Assembly (NCBI GenBank): GCA_905479095.1 | Contig: CAJQLD010000023.1 | Location: 1-64,000 of the forward strand | Direction of reading: 5' to 3' | Origin: an uncultured Flavobacteriaceae bacterium | Lineage (GTDB): Bacteria > Bacteroidota > Bacteroidia > Flavobacteriales > Flavobacteriaceae | DNA: 64,000 nucleotides | Shown: positions 37,191 to 46,444 of the stretch, one piece after another | Numbering within the stretch: position 1 is the first letter of the stretch | How the letters are laid out: each line of letters opens with the position of its first letter | Notes under the pieces: generated by a model | What the model saw: only the letters and a program-made list of their open reading frames with translations | The model's database searches: none | Told to the model about the DNA's origin: nothing | Translations under genes and position numbers: made by a program

Positions 37191-37826
37191 ATGATACCGA
37201 AATTACATTATATCTCTCAAGGAAATTCGCCAAAAGAACACCTTGATCATATCCAAAAAGCCTGTGCTTCGGGTGCAGAATTAGTAGTTTTAGATTTACA
37301 AGATAGTTCAGAAAAAAAATATTTAAAAATAGCGAAACAAGCAAGAGAGATCACGGCTCATTTTCAAACACGTTTAATGATAAGCGCACATTATAAAATT
37401 GCAAAAGACCTAAAAGTAGATGGGATCCATTTGGATGAAACGACCCTCTGCCCTACGACTCTTAGAAAAGAGTTGTTTTCTTGGCAATTGATTGGAGCGA
37501 CTGCAAACGCCTTGCAAGACTGCGAAACCTTCATCGAAAAAGAAGTCGATTATATCTATTTAGCGCCTTTCAGTGCTACTGAAGATACGCAAAGCACTGT
37601 GTTAGGCTTAAATGGTTTTACGGCTATCCTAGAAGCTTTACAAACAGAAACCCCTATTATTGGCGTTGGAGGCATCACAACAACCGATGTCAAAGCCATT
37701 CTTGAGACCGGAGTTTCTGGCGTAGGCGTTTCTGAACAAATCACTCAAGATTTTAATACGATTAAAATATTCAATCAGTTACTCACCGGGTCTTCAACAG
37801 AAGAACAACGACATTCGTTTCTATAA
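37191..37826 (+). CDS. ThiE/TenI-like thiamine phosphate synthase family protein
   Basis: A 211-residue (beta/alpha)8 protein of the ThiE/TenI family. The family pattern is visible in LVVLDLQDSSEKKY, DGIHLDETT (usually DGIHLGQ), DYIYLAPFSAT (compare GPxFxT), and the phosphate-binding GVGGITTTDV with GVSGVGVSEQI. True ThiE joins HMP-PP and HET-P; TenI-like members cluster aromatise the thiazole. The altered HLGQ motif and the absence of other thi genes nearby argue against calling it thiE. It starts 41 bp after the DEAD-like gene. Confidence 0.78.
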   Translation: MIPKLHYISQGNSPKEHLDHIQKACASGAELVVLDLQDSSEKKYLKIAKQAREITAHFQTRLMISAHYKIAKDLKVDGIHLDETTLCPTTLRKELFSWQLIGATANALQDCETFIEKEVDYIYLAPFSATEDTQSTVLGLNGFTAILEALQTETPIIGVGGITTTDVKAILETGVSGVGVSEQITQDFNTIKIFNQLLTGSSTEEQRHSFL

Positions 37827-37854
37827 AATAAATTTAATAACTTTTAGACGTCAT

Positions 37855-37902
37855 AAAAAAGCCTAGGAAAGCAATTACAAATGCTGACCTAGACTTTTTT
37901 AA
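37855..37902. terminator. Bidirectional terminator candidate
   Basis: AAAAAAGCCTAGG pairs with CCTAGACTTTTTT except at one position, with a loop of about 20 nt. An A run on one side and a T run on the other would serve both the ThiE-like gene and the convergent secreted-protein gene at 37968. Confidence 0.55.
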
Positions 37903-37967
37903 TAATAGAATAAGACTACTAATCTTTTATGTATGAGTTACTAATGAAACAACTCTTAGAATAATAG

Positions 37968-40622
37968 TTATTTGATAATTAACCTTTGAGTTGTAAATTG
38001 CTTTTTAGTATCATCTAAAATATTCACTAGATATATTCCTGGTGAAATACTAGAAATATCTAAAGTAACACTCTTTAAATTTGTTTGAAATTTATGATTC
38101 TTATTCAAAACCATTTTACCTTCTAAACTAAACATTTGTATCACAACTTGTGAGTTCTCAAACCCTCTCAACTTTAAATTAACAAAGTTTTTAGCTGGAT
38201 TAGGAAAAATAACAAGGGCCTCAACGTCTTTGGTTTTGTCCACTTCTAAAGTTGGATCAATGATCGTAAAATCTAATATTCCAGAGCCCCAAGATCCAAA
38301 TCTAACCGTTGAGATGGATTCAATATAATCTACATCCATAGCATTAAAAAACCCAATCCCTTCAGCAATTGAATACCATGTTAAATCGTCAACTACAAAA
38401 ACATAAGGACCTATATCTGTACCTGCAAAAATATATTTGTTGTCAGGAGTCGCAATCATTCCTCCTGTTTGGGCGTCAGATCCTGACGGAAAATCACCTG
38501 TTATATCTATCCAACTCGTACCTCCGTCTTTTGAAAGAATGGAGCCAATGTTATTATTACTTGGGCCACAGAATAATATCCAGTCATCATTATTTGGTAA
38601 TACGACGCCACTTCCAATGTCTCCATTTCCCCAGCCTCCATTAGTTTGAGAAAAAGGAGTTGATATTGCGTCTCCAAAAGTATCTCCTCTGTCATTTGAT
38701 ATAAAAACGTTTCCATCCTGAAGCATGAAAAGTTTATTAGGATTAGTCCATGCTTGTGCAAGTGCAGCGACTTGATTTGTTCCTTTATCAATAGTATGTG
38801 CCGTTAAATTAGTTCCATCAACTGTAGCTCTATCCAAACGTTTTTTTAGAAGCCACATTCTTTTATCTGGTTGGTCATGATCTATATAAGTTTGAACCCA
38901 TCCCATTTCGGTGTCATTAACAAGATCTATTCGAGTAGCAGAGTTAAAACCTCTGTTTATTTGACCAACAGATTTAAAACTATTGTCGCTATTGTAGGCT
39001 CTAACAGGCGCATAAACATTATTTCCTCGTCTATCCCATTTCCAAACATAGTCTCCATCATAACTGTCTAGTGGGGGACCATCGCCACCAATGCTCTGAT
39101 AAAAGTCTAATTGATCTCCGCTAGTTCCAGGGATAATACTTTGACTTCCCTGATCTTGAGTACTGAAATTAATATGATCCGGATCATTTTTACCTGTAAA
39201 AACATTTTCTCTGTATACGAGAGGGTTAATAGTGTTTATAACATTTAGATTAATATAATGTGCATTTGCATAATCAGAATTGTTAAAACTAATCCCTGAT
39301 TCAGGAAAATCGGACCATTCTTTATAAGAAATAAACAAACCACCATCAGAGCATCTAACTGAAAATAATTCATCTGAAGCATTGTAAAAGAATTGTGAAG
39401 CTTGAAAATCTGGATGATAATTAAATCGAATGCGATTATAATAATCTTGCGCCTCTAAGTTTGTGCCATTTTGATAACATCCCCAGCAATTGGCACTCGC
39501 TTCAGTTGTGTTCAATCCATCAAGGGATATTATAGGATTTGCGTAGCCTGCAATAGAAATAGATGGGTTTTCTGGATGAACACCAAGAAACATACCAGCA
39601 TCCATTTTGTCTGTTGGATTACCATACCAACTTCCAGCTGGCGTTTTTTGTGTCCAACTGACACCTTCATCTGTTGAAACCCAATACTCACCAAACTCAG
39701 TTGCATACAAAAGACGAGCATCTCCTGAGATACTAAATGCTTTATTGCCGTGCGAGCTAGTGAGATAGGATCCTTTTAAATCGAATTCCGCTAAACTATT
39801 TAATTTGTAAAAAGAACCTTCTCTTGCTAAATAGACTGATGCTGCTGATTTATGTTTGTTATATCTAGGGGTATATAAAAAAGAATTTTTAGTAGTATCA
39901 AAAGTTTTTAGTGTATTAAAGCTGACTCCAAAATCTGTGGAAACGAAAATCGATGTATTGTCTGTAACATATATGGTGTGATCTTCTTGTCTATTTATAA
40001 TAGAACTCGTATTTGCTTCTGACAAGCCGGTAGATTTTGTCCAAGTTTCTCCTTCATCGTCTGAATAATATAACGGACCATTTTCTATATGAGCGACCAA
40101 TCGGGTCGTATTATCAGAGATGGTAAATGCAAATAAATTTTGATATCTATTTGGCCAATTGGCTGTTAATAATTCAAAATCATCTCCACCTGTTTGTGTT
40201 GTTTGGTTATAAATCGTTCCTTTAAAAATATATGATTTTGAGTTATATTCACCAGCGTAATGGTTAAGTGACACGCCGTAAATAATATCGGTACCATCTA
40301 GCATTTCAGCAAATCTAAAGGCGCCAGGCATATTTCTTGGACCTCTATTTGTCCAATCTCCTGTTAGTGCACCATCAGCGTACGTTGTGTTTTGAGCAGA
40401 TTTAGCATATCTTTTTTTTGTGAAATTATCAGATTTTTCAGTTAATGTAGCTAATATTTGTTGATGACGTGCCGCTTGCTCGGGAGTCCAAATCGCTTTT
40501 TTATCTGGGTTATGCTCCTCTTTTTCCTGATTCAATGGCAGTTTGGAATTATCAAAATTGCACGAAATAAATAAGCTGGATAAGGTTAATAAGAATACTA
40601 ACGAAGTTTGAAATTTTTTCAT
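37968..40622 (-). CDS. BNR-repeat secreted protein with T9SS sorting domain and lipobox
   Basis: An 884-residue surface or secreted protein. The N-terminus has a lipoprotein-like signal with Cys21 after LFIS. The body consists of sialidase/VPS10-type BNR repeats, with recurring Ser/Asp-box units such as YYSDDEGETWTKS, VSTDFGVSF, WVSTDEGVSWTQK, FISNDRGDTF and SKDGGTSWIDI, so it should fold as a beta-propeller. The last about 85 residues (VIFPNPAKNFVNLKL ... GIYLVNI ... QRLIIK) are a type A T9SS C-terminal domain. Combining a lipobox with a T9SS domain is unusual. The ligand or enzyme activity is unknown; catalytic sialidase residues were not found. Confidence 0.85.
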   Translation of the reverse strand: MKKFQTSLVFLLTLSSLFISCNFDNSKLPLNQEKEEHNPDKKAIWTPEQAARHQQILATLTEKSDNFTKKRYAKSAQNTTYADGALTGDWTNRGPRNMPGAFRFAEMLDGTDIIYGVSLNHYAGEYNSKSYIFKGTIYNQTTQTGGDDFELLTANWPNRYQNLFAFTISDNTTRLVAHIENGPLYYSDDEGETWTKSTGLSEANTSSIINRQEDHTIYVTDNTSIFVSTDFGVSFNTLKTFDTTKNSFLYTPRYNKHKSAASVYLAREGSFYKLNSLAEFDLKGSYLTSSHGNKAFSISGDARLLYATEFGEYWVSTDEGVSWTQKTPAGSWYGNPTDKMDAGMFLGVHPENPSISIAGYANPIISLDGLNTTEASANCWGCYQNGTNLEAQDYYNRIRFNYHPDFQASQFFYNASDELFSVRCSDGGLFISYKEWSDFPESGISFNNSDYANAHYINLNVINTINPLVYRENVFTGKNDPDHINFSTQDQGSQSIIPGTSGDQLDFYQSIGGDGPPLDSYDGDYVWKWDRRGNNVYAPVRAYNSDNSFKSVGQINRGFNSATRIDLVNDTEMGWVQTYIDHDQPDKRMWLLKKRLDRATVDGTNLTAHTIDKGTNQVAALAQAWTNPNKLFMLQDGNVFISNDRGDTFGDAISTPFSQTNGGWGNGDIGSGVVLPNNDDWILFCGPSNNNIGSILSKDGGTSWIDITGDFPSGSDAQTGGMIATPDNKYIFAGTDIGPYVFVVDDLTWYSIAEGIGFFNAMDVDYIESISTVRFGSWGSGILDFTIIDPTLEVDKTKDVEALVIFPNPAKNFVNLKLRGFENSQVVIQMFSLEGKMVLNKNHKFQTNLKSVTLDISSISPGIYLVNILDDTKKQFTTQRLIIK

Positions 40623-40730
40623 TTTTAAGAAATATAATATATGTTTAACAAAATTACAATATTATTAAACAATAATTTTAACAAATAAAATAAAAAAACA
40701 TAGATTACTATGGTTCGTACCAAAATCATC

Positions 40731-40738
40731 TACCTTTG
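40731..40738 (+). promoter_or_regulatory. -7 promoter box of rlmF
   Basis: TACCTTTG fits the Bacteroidota -7 consensus TAnnTTTG. The end of the box is only 5 bp from ATG 40744, so the start site should fall at or within a few bases of the start codon. The -33 element is weak (TTA, 23 bp upstream). Confidence 0.5.
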
Positions 40739-40743
40739 CCGGT

Positions 40744-41628
40744 ATGCATGCACAAAACCCTTACACTGACCGTTACGATCTAAAACGATTAGCCACACAT
40801 CATCCCAAACTTCAAAATCATATTGTTCTAAACCCATCTGGAGAAGAGACCATTGATTTTAGTAATTCAAGCGCGGTATATGAATTGAATAAAGCCATGC
40901 TTTTGGCCGACTTCAAAGTTGAGAACTATGAGTTGCCAATGGGCTATCTCATTCCTCCGATCCCTGGGCGGTTAGAATATTTGTTGCACATACAGGAGTT
41001 CCTTTCAGAAAAATTCAATATTGATAAAAACACAAAACTTCGAGGGTTGGACATCGGGACGGGTGCCAATGGGATCTATTGTATTTTGGGATTACAACAT
41101 TTTAATTGGACCATGGTAGGGGCAGAATGTGATGCCAAATCAGTGGAAATAGCGAAGGCTAATATGCAACATACAAAATCATTAAAAAATAAAATTGAAA
41201 TTCGACATCAAGAAAACAAGAGTTTCCTATTTAAAACTATAATTCATTCGGAAGAACAATTTGATTTTACCGTTTGTAATCCTCCCTTTCATTCGTCAAA
41301 AGAAGAGGCGTTTAGAGGATCTCAAAGAAAGCTTAATAATTTAGGACGCGAATTTGATAAAAAAGAAGTCGCCCTTAATTTTGAAGGCCAAGCCAATGAA
41401 CTTTGGTGTAATGGTGGTGAAGCGCTTTTTGTCAAACGACTGATTAAAGAAAGTATCGCTTTTAAAAATCAGGTCAAAGTGTTTTCTACACTCGTTTCAA
41501 AATCAGAGAGTCTCTCTAGCATAAAAAAACAACTCACAAAAGCAACCGCAAACTTTGAGGTCTTATCCATGGATTTAGGCAATAAGAAAAGTCGGATTGT
41601 CTTGTGGTGGTTTGATACCGCTTTATAA
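40744..41628 (+). CDS. rlmF: 23S rRNA (adenine-N6)-methyltransferase RlmF
   Basis: Methylates the N6 of A1618 in 23S rRNA using SAM. The 294 residues match RlmF/YbiN. The N-terminal HAQNPYTDRYDLKRL and LPMGYLIPPIPGRLEYL are family signatures, the SAM motif is LDIGTGANGIYCILG, and the catalytic motif is NPPF in CNPPFHSSKEEA. The protein ends 6 bp inside the convergent DEAD-box gene. It may be translated from a nearly leaderless mRNA. Confidence 0.95.
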   Translation: MHAQNPYTDRYDLKRLATHHPKLQNHIVLNPSGEETIDFSNSSAVYELNKAMLLADFKVENYELPMGYLIPPIPGRLEYLLHIQEFLSEKFNIDKNTKLRGLDIGTGANGIYCILGLQHFNWTMVGAECDAKSVEIAKANMQHTKSLKNKIEIRHQENKSFLFKTIIHSEEQFDFTVCNPPFHSSKEEAFRGSQRKLNNLGREFDKKEVALNFEGQANELWCNGGEALFVKRLIKESIAFKNQVKVFSTLVSKSESLSSIKKQLTKATANFEVLSMDLGNKKSRIVLWWFDTAL

Positions 41629-42936
41629 GACAGTCACTCGTACTTTTTTCTTTTTGAGGCGTGTATTGTTTAAGGTCTCTACTAAGTCATTAGCGATCGC
41701 CTTAGGCACTGCTACAAACGCGCAATCTTGTTTTAACTCAATGGTGCCCAGCTGATCTTTGGTAATATTACCTTGTTTAAAAAATAGCCCTGCAATATCA
41801 CCTTTCGAGATTTTATCTTTTCGACCTCCAGAAATAAACAGCGTTTCCCAAAACTGCGGCTTTCGAACCGCTTGTTTAGAAATGTTGATCCCTTTAGAGC
41901 CTTTAACATAGGATGGTAAGTTATCGCTTTCGCCTTTCAATACATAAGCCGTTCCTTTTGAATCGACGCGCGCAGCTCGCCCATTTCTGTGGATGAATTC
42001 TTCCTGAGCTCGCGGGAGTTCATAATGAATAATAAATTTTAACTCTGGAATATCAATCCCACGAGATGCTAAATCAGTCGCAATTAAAATCTGGTTGGTT
42101 CCGTTTCTGAATTTTATAAGGGCACGTTCACGGTCTTTTTGTTCCATCCCACCAGAAAAACAACTGTGGTTGATTTTATTTTTATCCAGAAAACGACTCA
42201 CAATAGCAATACTATCTCTTAAATTACAAAAGATAATGCCATTTTGATTTCCGAGATATCCTATGAGTTCCAACAGACTAGGTAGTTTGCTTTTAGACGT
42301 TGATACTACAGTTTTAATCTCCAGCTTAGAAACCACTTTTTCATTGAGATAGTTGACGGTCGTGGGTTTATCCAGACGAACAAAACTTGGGACTTCTACA
42401 CTTTGAGTTGCCGAGGTTAACACCCGTTTATTGATGTGTGGCAACTGGTTGATAATTTCTTTCATTTCTAACTCAAAACCATCTTCGAGCGATTTATCAA
42501 ACTCATCTAAGATGAGTGATTTGATGCTTTTTTTAGAAAATCGATCGTTGCTAAAATGATCTGCAATACGCCCTGGAGTTCCTATTAAAATAGCAGGGAC
42601 GTGTTTAATTTCAATCTTATCTTTAGACATGGGACGGCCACCATAAACTGCATTGACTTTAAAACCAGATCCCATACTACGGACCACTTGTTCAATTTGA
42701 ATGGCCAATTCCCGGGACGGGACGATAATTAAGGCCTGAACATCGTTGCAATCGGGGTCCAATATTTTGATAATTGGCAATAGAAATGCCAAGGTTTTAC
42801 CCGTTCCAGTAGGCGATAACAAAATGGTATTGGTGGTGTTATCAATTACATCAATCGCCTCTTCTTGCATTGGGTTTAAGACATGAATATTTAATTTCGT
42901 TAAAATATCGTGTTGTTGTTTGATGCTATTTGCCAT
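41623..42936 (-). CDS. DbpA-like DEAD-box RNA helicase
   Basis: A 437-residue ATP-dependent RNA helicase. Motifs in order: SPTGTGKT (41-48), VPSRELAIQ, GTPGR, LDEFDKS (DEFD instead of DEAD), TSATQ, ATDLASRGID and HRNGRAAR. After the two RecA domains, a C-terminal domain of about 75 residues (KGDIAGLFFKQGNITKDQLGTIEL ... KVRVTVL) looks like the DbpA RNA-binding domain, which recruits DbpA to 23S rRNA during 50S assembly. The DEFD variant and HRNGRAAR are small departures from consensus. It is encoded 34 bp downstream of another helicase gene. Confidence 0.9.
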   Translation of the reverse strand: MANSIKQQHDILTKLNIHVLNPMQEEAIDVIDNTTNTILLSPTGTGKTLAFLLPIIKILDPDCNDVQALIIVPSRELAIQIEQVVRSMGSGFKVNAVYGGRPMSKDKIEIKHVPAILIGTPGRIADHFSNDRFSKKSIKSLILDEFDKSLEDGFELEMKEIINQLPHINKRVLTSATQSVEVPSFVRLDKPTTVNYLNEKVVSKLEIKTVVSTSKSKLPSLLELIGYLGNQNGIIFCNLRDSIAIVSRFLDKNKINHSCFSGGMEQKDRERALIKFRNGTNQILIATDLASRGIDIPELKFIIHYELPRAQEEFIHRNGRAARVDSKGTAYVLKGESDNLPSYVKGSKGINISKQAVRKPQFWETLFISGGRKDKISKGDIAGLFFKQGNITKDQLGTIELKQDCAFVAVPKAIANDLVETLNNTRLKKKKVRVTVL

Positions 42937-42970
42937 AATAATTAGTTCTTTTTATCCTGTTTAGAAACGT

Positions 42971-44281
42971 CTATTTTGAATGATTTGACCCTGTTTGTGC
43001 CAAATAATTTGCCAATACTTTTTCTATTAATTCTTCTTTGGTCAGGTGATGAAATACGGTACTTACCTGTTCTTTGAATTTATCTGAAACGGTTCGATTG
43101 GGTTTGGTTTTAAATATTTTTTTCGCCCATAACAATCCGTTATTTTCTTCAATACTTTGTGCATCCCCTTTTTTGAATGCGCTAAATTTGATTCCCAATT
43201 CGCTTTCAAAATCAGCAATATCTTTAACTTCATCTTCTTGTAGAATGGTTAATGAAAGCCCCTTTGCCCCTGCTCTCGCCGTTCGTCCACTACGGTGTAC
43301 ATAAGCTTCAAACGTATCGGGTAAATGATAATTAACAACATAAGAAATTTCTTTTACATCAATTCCACGAGCAGCCAAATCGGTGGCTACCAAAATATCA
43401 ATGTGGCCTTCTCTAAACTGCCCCATGATACGATCACGAATACCTTGGGTTAAACTTCCGTGTATGGATCCAGAAGAAAATTTATTGATGGCTAAATTTT
43501 TGGCTAATTTATTAACCGCTGCTTTCGTTTTACAAAATATAATACCGCGTTGTCCTTCTTTGCTACTTAAAAAATGCATTAAAATATTTAATTTCTCAAT
43601 TGGTTCCACAACCATATAATGATGATCGATCCCTTGATGCCCTAATGTGCCCATGTCGGCTTCGATCTCTACGATATGTTTTGACATGTAATTTTGAACC
43701 AATTGTTTGATCGCTCCAGAAAGGGTTGCCGTAAATAGAAGTGTTCGTCTTGTTTTAGGAATATCTTTTATGATTTTCTCTAAATCGTCCTTAAAAGCCG
43801 TCACCATCTCATCAGCTTCATCCAGCACTAAATAGGTTACGTTTTTAATGTTAATAGCACCACGCCCCATTAAATCTAACAATCGACCAGGAGTTGCCAC
43901 CACAATTTGTGTGGGTGTTTGTAAGCGTTCTATTTGTGGTTTTATTGGAATTCCGCCGCAGAGTGCTGCAATCGAAATATCAGGAATCTGCGCTGCATAC
44001 GCCTGTAAATTGGCATGGATTTGTTGTCCTAGCTCTCTTGTTGGTGCAAGTATCACCACTTGAATTTCTGTGTTTTCTGTTTCGATTAATTGCAACAACG
44101 GCACTCCAAAAGCAGCGGTTTTACCAGTACCCGTTTTTGCCAGTGCGACCACATCATCTAGTTGATTGAGGATCACAGGAATGACTTTTTTTTGAATGTC
44201 TGTGGGAACAGAAATTTTCAAATCAGCTAATCCTTGTTGTAGTGGAAGGTTAATTCCTAAATCAGAAAATGGTTTTGACAT
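42971..44281 (-). CDS. DEAD-box RNA helicase (RhlE/CsdA type)
   Basis: A 436-residue DEAD-box protein with the full set: a Q motif at the N-terminus (FSDLGINLPLQQGLADL then TDIQKKVIP), AKTGTGKTAAF, APTRELGQQ, ATPGR, LDEADEM, FTATL, ATDLAARGID and HRSGRTARAG. A short C-terminal tail follows without the basic extension of RhlE. Its likely roles are ribosome assembly and RNA turnover in the cold. A -7 box on the minus strand (TATCTTTG, 44296-44303) lies about 15 bp upstream of the start, giving a very short leader. The DbpA-like gene follows after 34 bp. Confidence 0.92.
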   Translation of the reverse strand: MSKPFSDLGINLPLQQGLADLKISVPTDIQKKVIPVILNQLDDVVALAKTGTGKTAAFGVPLLQLIETENTEIQVVILAPTRELGQQIHANLQAYAAQIPDISIAALCGGIPIKPQIERLQTPTQIVVATPGRLLDLMGRGAINIKNVTYLVLDEADEMVTAFKDDLEKIIKDIPKTRRTLLFTATLSGAIKQLVQNYMSKHIVEIEADMGTLGHQGIDHHYMVVEPIEKLNILMHFLSSKEGQRGIIFCKTKAAVNKLAKNLAINKFSSGSIHGSLTQGIRDRIMGQFREGHIDILVATDLAARGIDVKEISYVVNYHLPDTFEAYVHRSGRTARAGAKGLSLTILQEDEVKDIADFESELGIKFSAFKKGDAQSIEENNGLLWAKKIFKTKPNRTVSDKFKEQVSTVFHHLTKEELIEKVLANYLAQTGSNHSK

Positions 44282-44404
44282 AGCATTGTTTTATGCAAAG
44301 ATAACGATACGAATTTCGAGAATCGTACAAACGCAAAGACTAAATGCCTTTTGATAAAGAATGTAAAGATACGTCTCGAGAGCTCGAAACAAACAACAGA
44401 TGTA

Positions 44405-44854
44405 TTAGGCCTCTTGAAGTGTGCGTTTTGATTTTCTGTAAATGTAATTTGGATAGATTGTACGTTTAGCAAAACGATTCAATTTATTAGAATTAATCAT
44501 CTTAATATAAATTTGTTTCGTCACTCCAAAATACTCGTAAGTAGTGCCATCTAAAAAAGTGATTTCTAAAAGGAGTCCTTTATGAATGTAGTCTCCAATA
44601 CCAGAATTGGTAATGGTTTCGGTATATTCCTCTAAGTTAGCGGCAATCGTTTCAGGAGCGATGCTGACTAAAAAATGATAGCCATCGATGATTTCACGAC
44701 TTTTTAATTCGGCCTCTACGGCCTTAGAATCGCCATCTTGAAATTTATCGGGATGCCATTCTTTCACTAAATTTCGGTAACTCTTTTTAAGTATTTTAAG
44801 ATCAATTTCTTTTTCAACACCAAATAGCTTCTTGTACTGACTGATACGCTTCAT
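44405..44854 (-). CDS. J-domain / KTSC fusion protein
   Basis: A 149-residue protein. Residues 1 to about 60 form a J domain with the HPD tripeptide at 34-36 (LVKEWHPDKF), which in DnaJ proteins stimulates Hsp70 ATPase. Residues from about 85 form a KTSC domain (LEITFLDGTTYEYFGV ... GRFAK-like NRFAKRTIYPNYIYRK). KTSC is a small domain found next to nucleic-acid enzymes such as lysyl-tRNA synthetase and helicases. The fusion suggests a chaperone adaptor for an RNA-related client; that is inference. It is a single gene between the helicase pair and the cold-shock gene. Confidence 0.85.
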   Translation of the reverse strand: MKRISQYKKLFGVEKEIDLKILKKSYRNLVKEWHPDKFQDGDSKAVEAELKSREIIDGYHFLVSIAPETIAANLEEYTETITNSGIGDYIHKGLLLEITFLDGTTYEYFGVTKQIYIKMINSNKLNRFAKRTIYPNYIYRKSKRTLQEA

Positions 44855-44945
44855 AGACTCTTTTTTAGAAGCCGCGAAGCTACACTTTTATTCTGAACTA
44901 GGAGGTTTAAATGAGAGCTCTTTTTTCATTGGGATTGAATACAAA

Positions 44946-44973
44946 AAAAGCCCATCATTAATGATGGGCTTTT
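44946..44973. terminator. Intrinsic terminator (28-bp perfect palindrome)
   Basis: AAAAGCCCATCATT followed by AATGATGGGCTTTT, a perfect inverted repeat flanked by an A run and T-rich sequence. It lies 25 bp downstream of the cold-shock gene (minus strand) and can work in both orientations. Confidence 0.88.
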
Positions 44974-44997
44974 AATAAAAACTTGAAAGTATATGTA

Positions 44998-45189
44998 TTA
45001 GATAACTTTTACGTTTACTGCGTTTAATCCTTTGTTACCTTCTTGAAGATCGAATTCAACGGTATCGCCTTCGCGAATTTCGTCAACTAAACCTGAAATG
45101 TGTACAAAATGATCTTTTTCAACTCCTTCTTCAGTGATAAATCCAAATCCTTTAGATTCATTGAAAAACTTTACTGTTCCTTTACTCAT
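44998..45189 (-). CDS. Cold-shock domain protein
   Basis: A 63-residue CspA-type RNA chaperone covering one OB fold. RNP1 is KGFGFITEE and RNP2 is HFVHIS, and the frame begins SKGTVKFFNES. I chose ATG 45189; the frame extends upstream to 45222, but that part is untranslated leader lying right after the promoter. The promoter at 45220-45249 gives a leader of about 25-30 nt. The strong palindrome at 44946-44973 terminates the transcript, so it is monocistronic. Confidence 0.95.
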   Translation of the reverse strand: MSKGTVKFFNESKGFGFITEEGVEKDHFVHISGLVDEIREGDTVEFDLQEGNKGLNAVNVKVI

Positions 45190-45219
45190 AATAGTGTAAT
45201 TAAATTTATAATATTTTTG

Positions 45220-45249
45220 CAAATATAGAATCTTTTATTAGATAAACAA
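45220..45249 (-). promoter_or_regulatory. Promoter of the cold-shock gene
   Basis: On the minus strand TTG (45247-45249), 19 bp, then TATATTTG (45220-45227): an exact match to the Bacteroidota consensus TTG - 17 to 23 bp - TAnnTTTG. Confidence 0.75.
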
Positions 45250-45355
45250 CTATATAACATCTTATTTTTAAATAAATTAAAAAAATGTACACTGTGTTGG
45301 GTGGATTAATTCCCTTGATATCTTCTTAAAAATAGATTATATAGGAATAAAACTA

Positions 45356-46288
45356 TTATAATTTATCCCCATTCCAAGCTTCAAATGATTTTACAATTTT
45401 ACCTTCATCATTAAATCGATGGTTCAACATTACTGGAATTGTAATCGTTTTAGTATCTGATTTACGCACAACTGTTAATCGCCACCAAGACTGTACAAGT
45501 CCTTTTTGAGAATCAAATTCATAGTATTTTATCCACTTATTATCTAAACTCTCAATCGTATAATTATTTAAAAAATCATTTTGAATACTTTTAAACTCCT
45601 CCATAGATAAATCATCAGAACCCCAATCGCTAAAAAGACCATCAAATGTTGCAGTTTCGTCAAACGCTTCAAAAAAGTGATCCATGTTTCCGTATTGTAG
45701 CGCATGCATCGATTTTCTTACGGTATTAATATTTGGATGATTCATGTAAATTTTCCCATCGCTCAAATGACTTCTGCTTTTCCAACTTTCCATAAAAGGA
45801 ATTTGATTCATGTACGTACGAACAAATGAAATTTTATTTTCTGAATTCACACCATATTGAGTGTGTCTTGGTTGCGTGAATTTCACGCCTGTCATACCGC
45901 CGACTCCTGACATCGTTTCCCATGCTAAAACCCATGTTACACCCTTAAAATCATCATCACTGTACTCAATGGCGTCTGGGTATGCATTTGAACTACTTTT
46001 TAAAGAGAAATATCTGTTTTTCGTATTCCAAGCATCAATGTTTTGGATAAATTCTTCCTTTGTTTCTGGTTCTTGGTCTTTATTCATTCCATCTCCAGAA
46101 ATACCTTTATAATTATCTGCAATAAGATTTTTTAAGGACTCTAAATCATTACTGTTTACAGCATCATACATTTGATTTACGACCTCAATTGCAGGATGAT
46201 TAATGTAAATATTTCCATTTTTTTTCTTTTGAGCAAATACAAATACAGTACTTACTACTAAAAGTAACGTTGTTAACTTTGTTTTCAT
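45356..46288 (-). CDS. Exported protein with two SnoaL/NTF2-like domains
   Basis: A 310-residue protein with a signal peptide (about 1-20, ending VFAQ). The mature part has two copies of an NTF2/SnoaL-like alpha+beta domain, about 25-165 and 178-310. Each copy begins IYINHP/IYMNHPNI, continues through a helix of the type VNQMYDAVNSNDLESL / VRKSMHALQYGNMDHF, and ends in a sheet (RHTQYGVNSENKISFVRTY; MLNHRFNDEGKIVKSFEAW). SnoaL-like folds bind small hydrophobic molecules; no function is evident here. A stand-alone gene. Confidence 0.78.
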   Translation of the reverse strand: MKTKLTTLLLVVSTVFVFAQKKKNGNIYINHPAIEVVNQMYDAVNSNDLESLKNLIADNYKGISGDGMNKDQEPETKEEFIQNIDAWNTKNRYFSLKSSSNAYPDAIEYSDDDFKGVTWVLAWETMSGVGGMTGVKFTQPRHTQYGVNSENKISFVRTYMNQIPFMESWKSRSHLSDGKIYMNHPNINTVRKSMHALQYGNMDHFFEAFDETATFDGLFSDWGSDDLSMEEFKSIQNDFLNNYTIESLDNKWIKYYEFDSQKGLVQSWWRLTVVRKSDTKTITIPVMLNHRFNDEGKIVKSFEAWNGDKL

Positions 46289-46444
46289 TTTGGTTAATTT
46301 TTTGGTTAGTTTTAAATTACAAGTAAAGATATAAAAATATACAGTTTTATAAAATAATTTAAAACATTATTTATGAATAGTGATTCACTAACAGGTTTGA
46401 AAAATAAAAAAAAAGCGTTTGACAAAAATTCTTTTGCAACTGTA

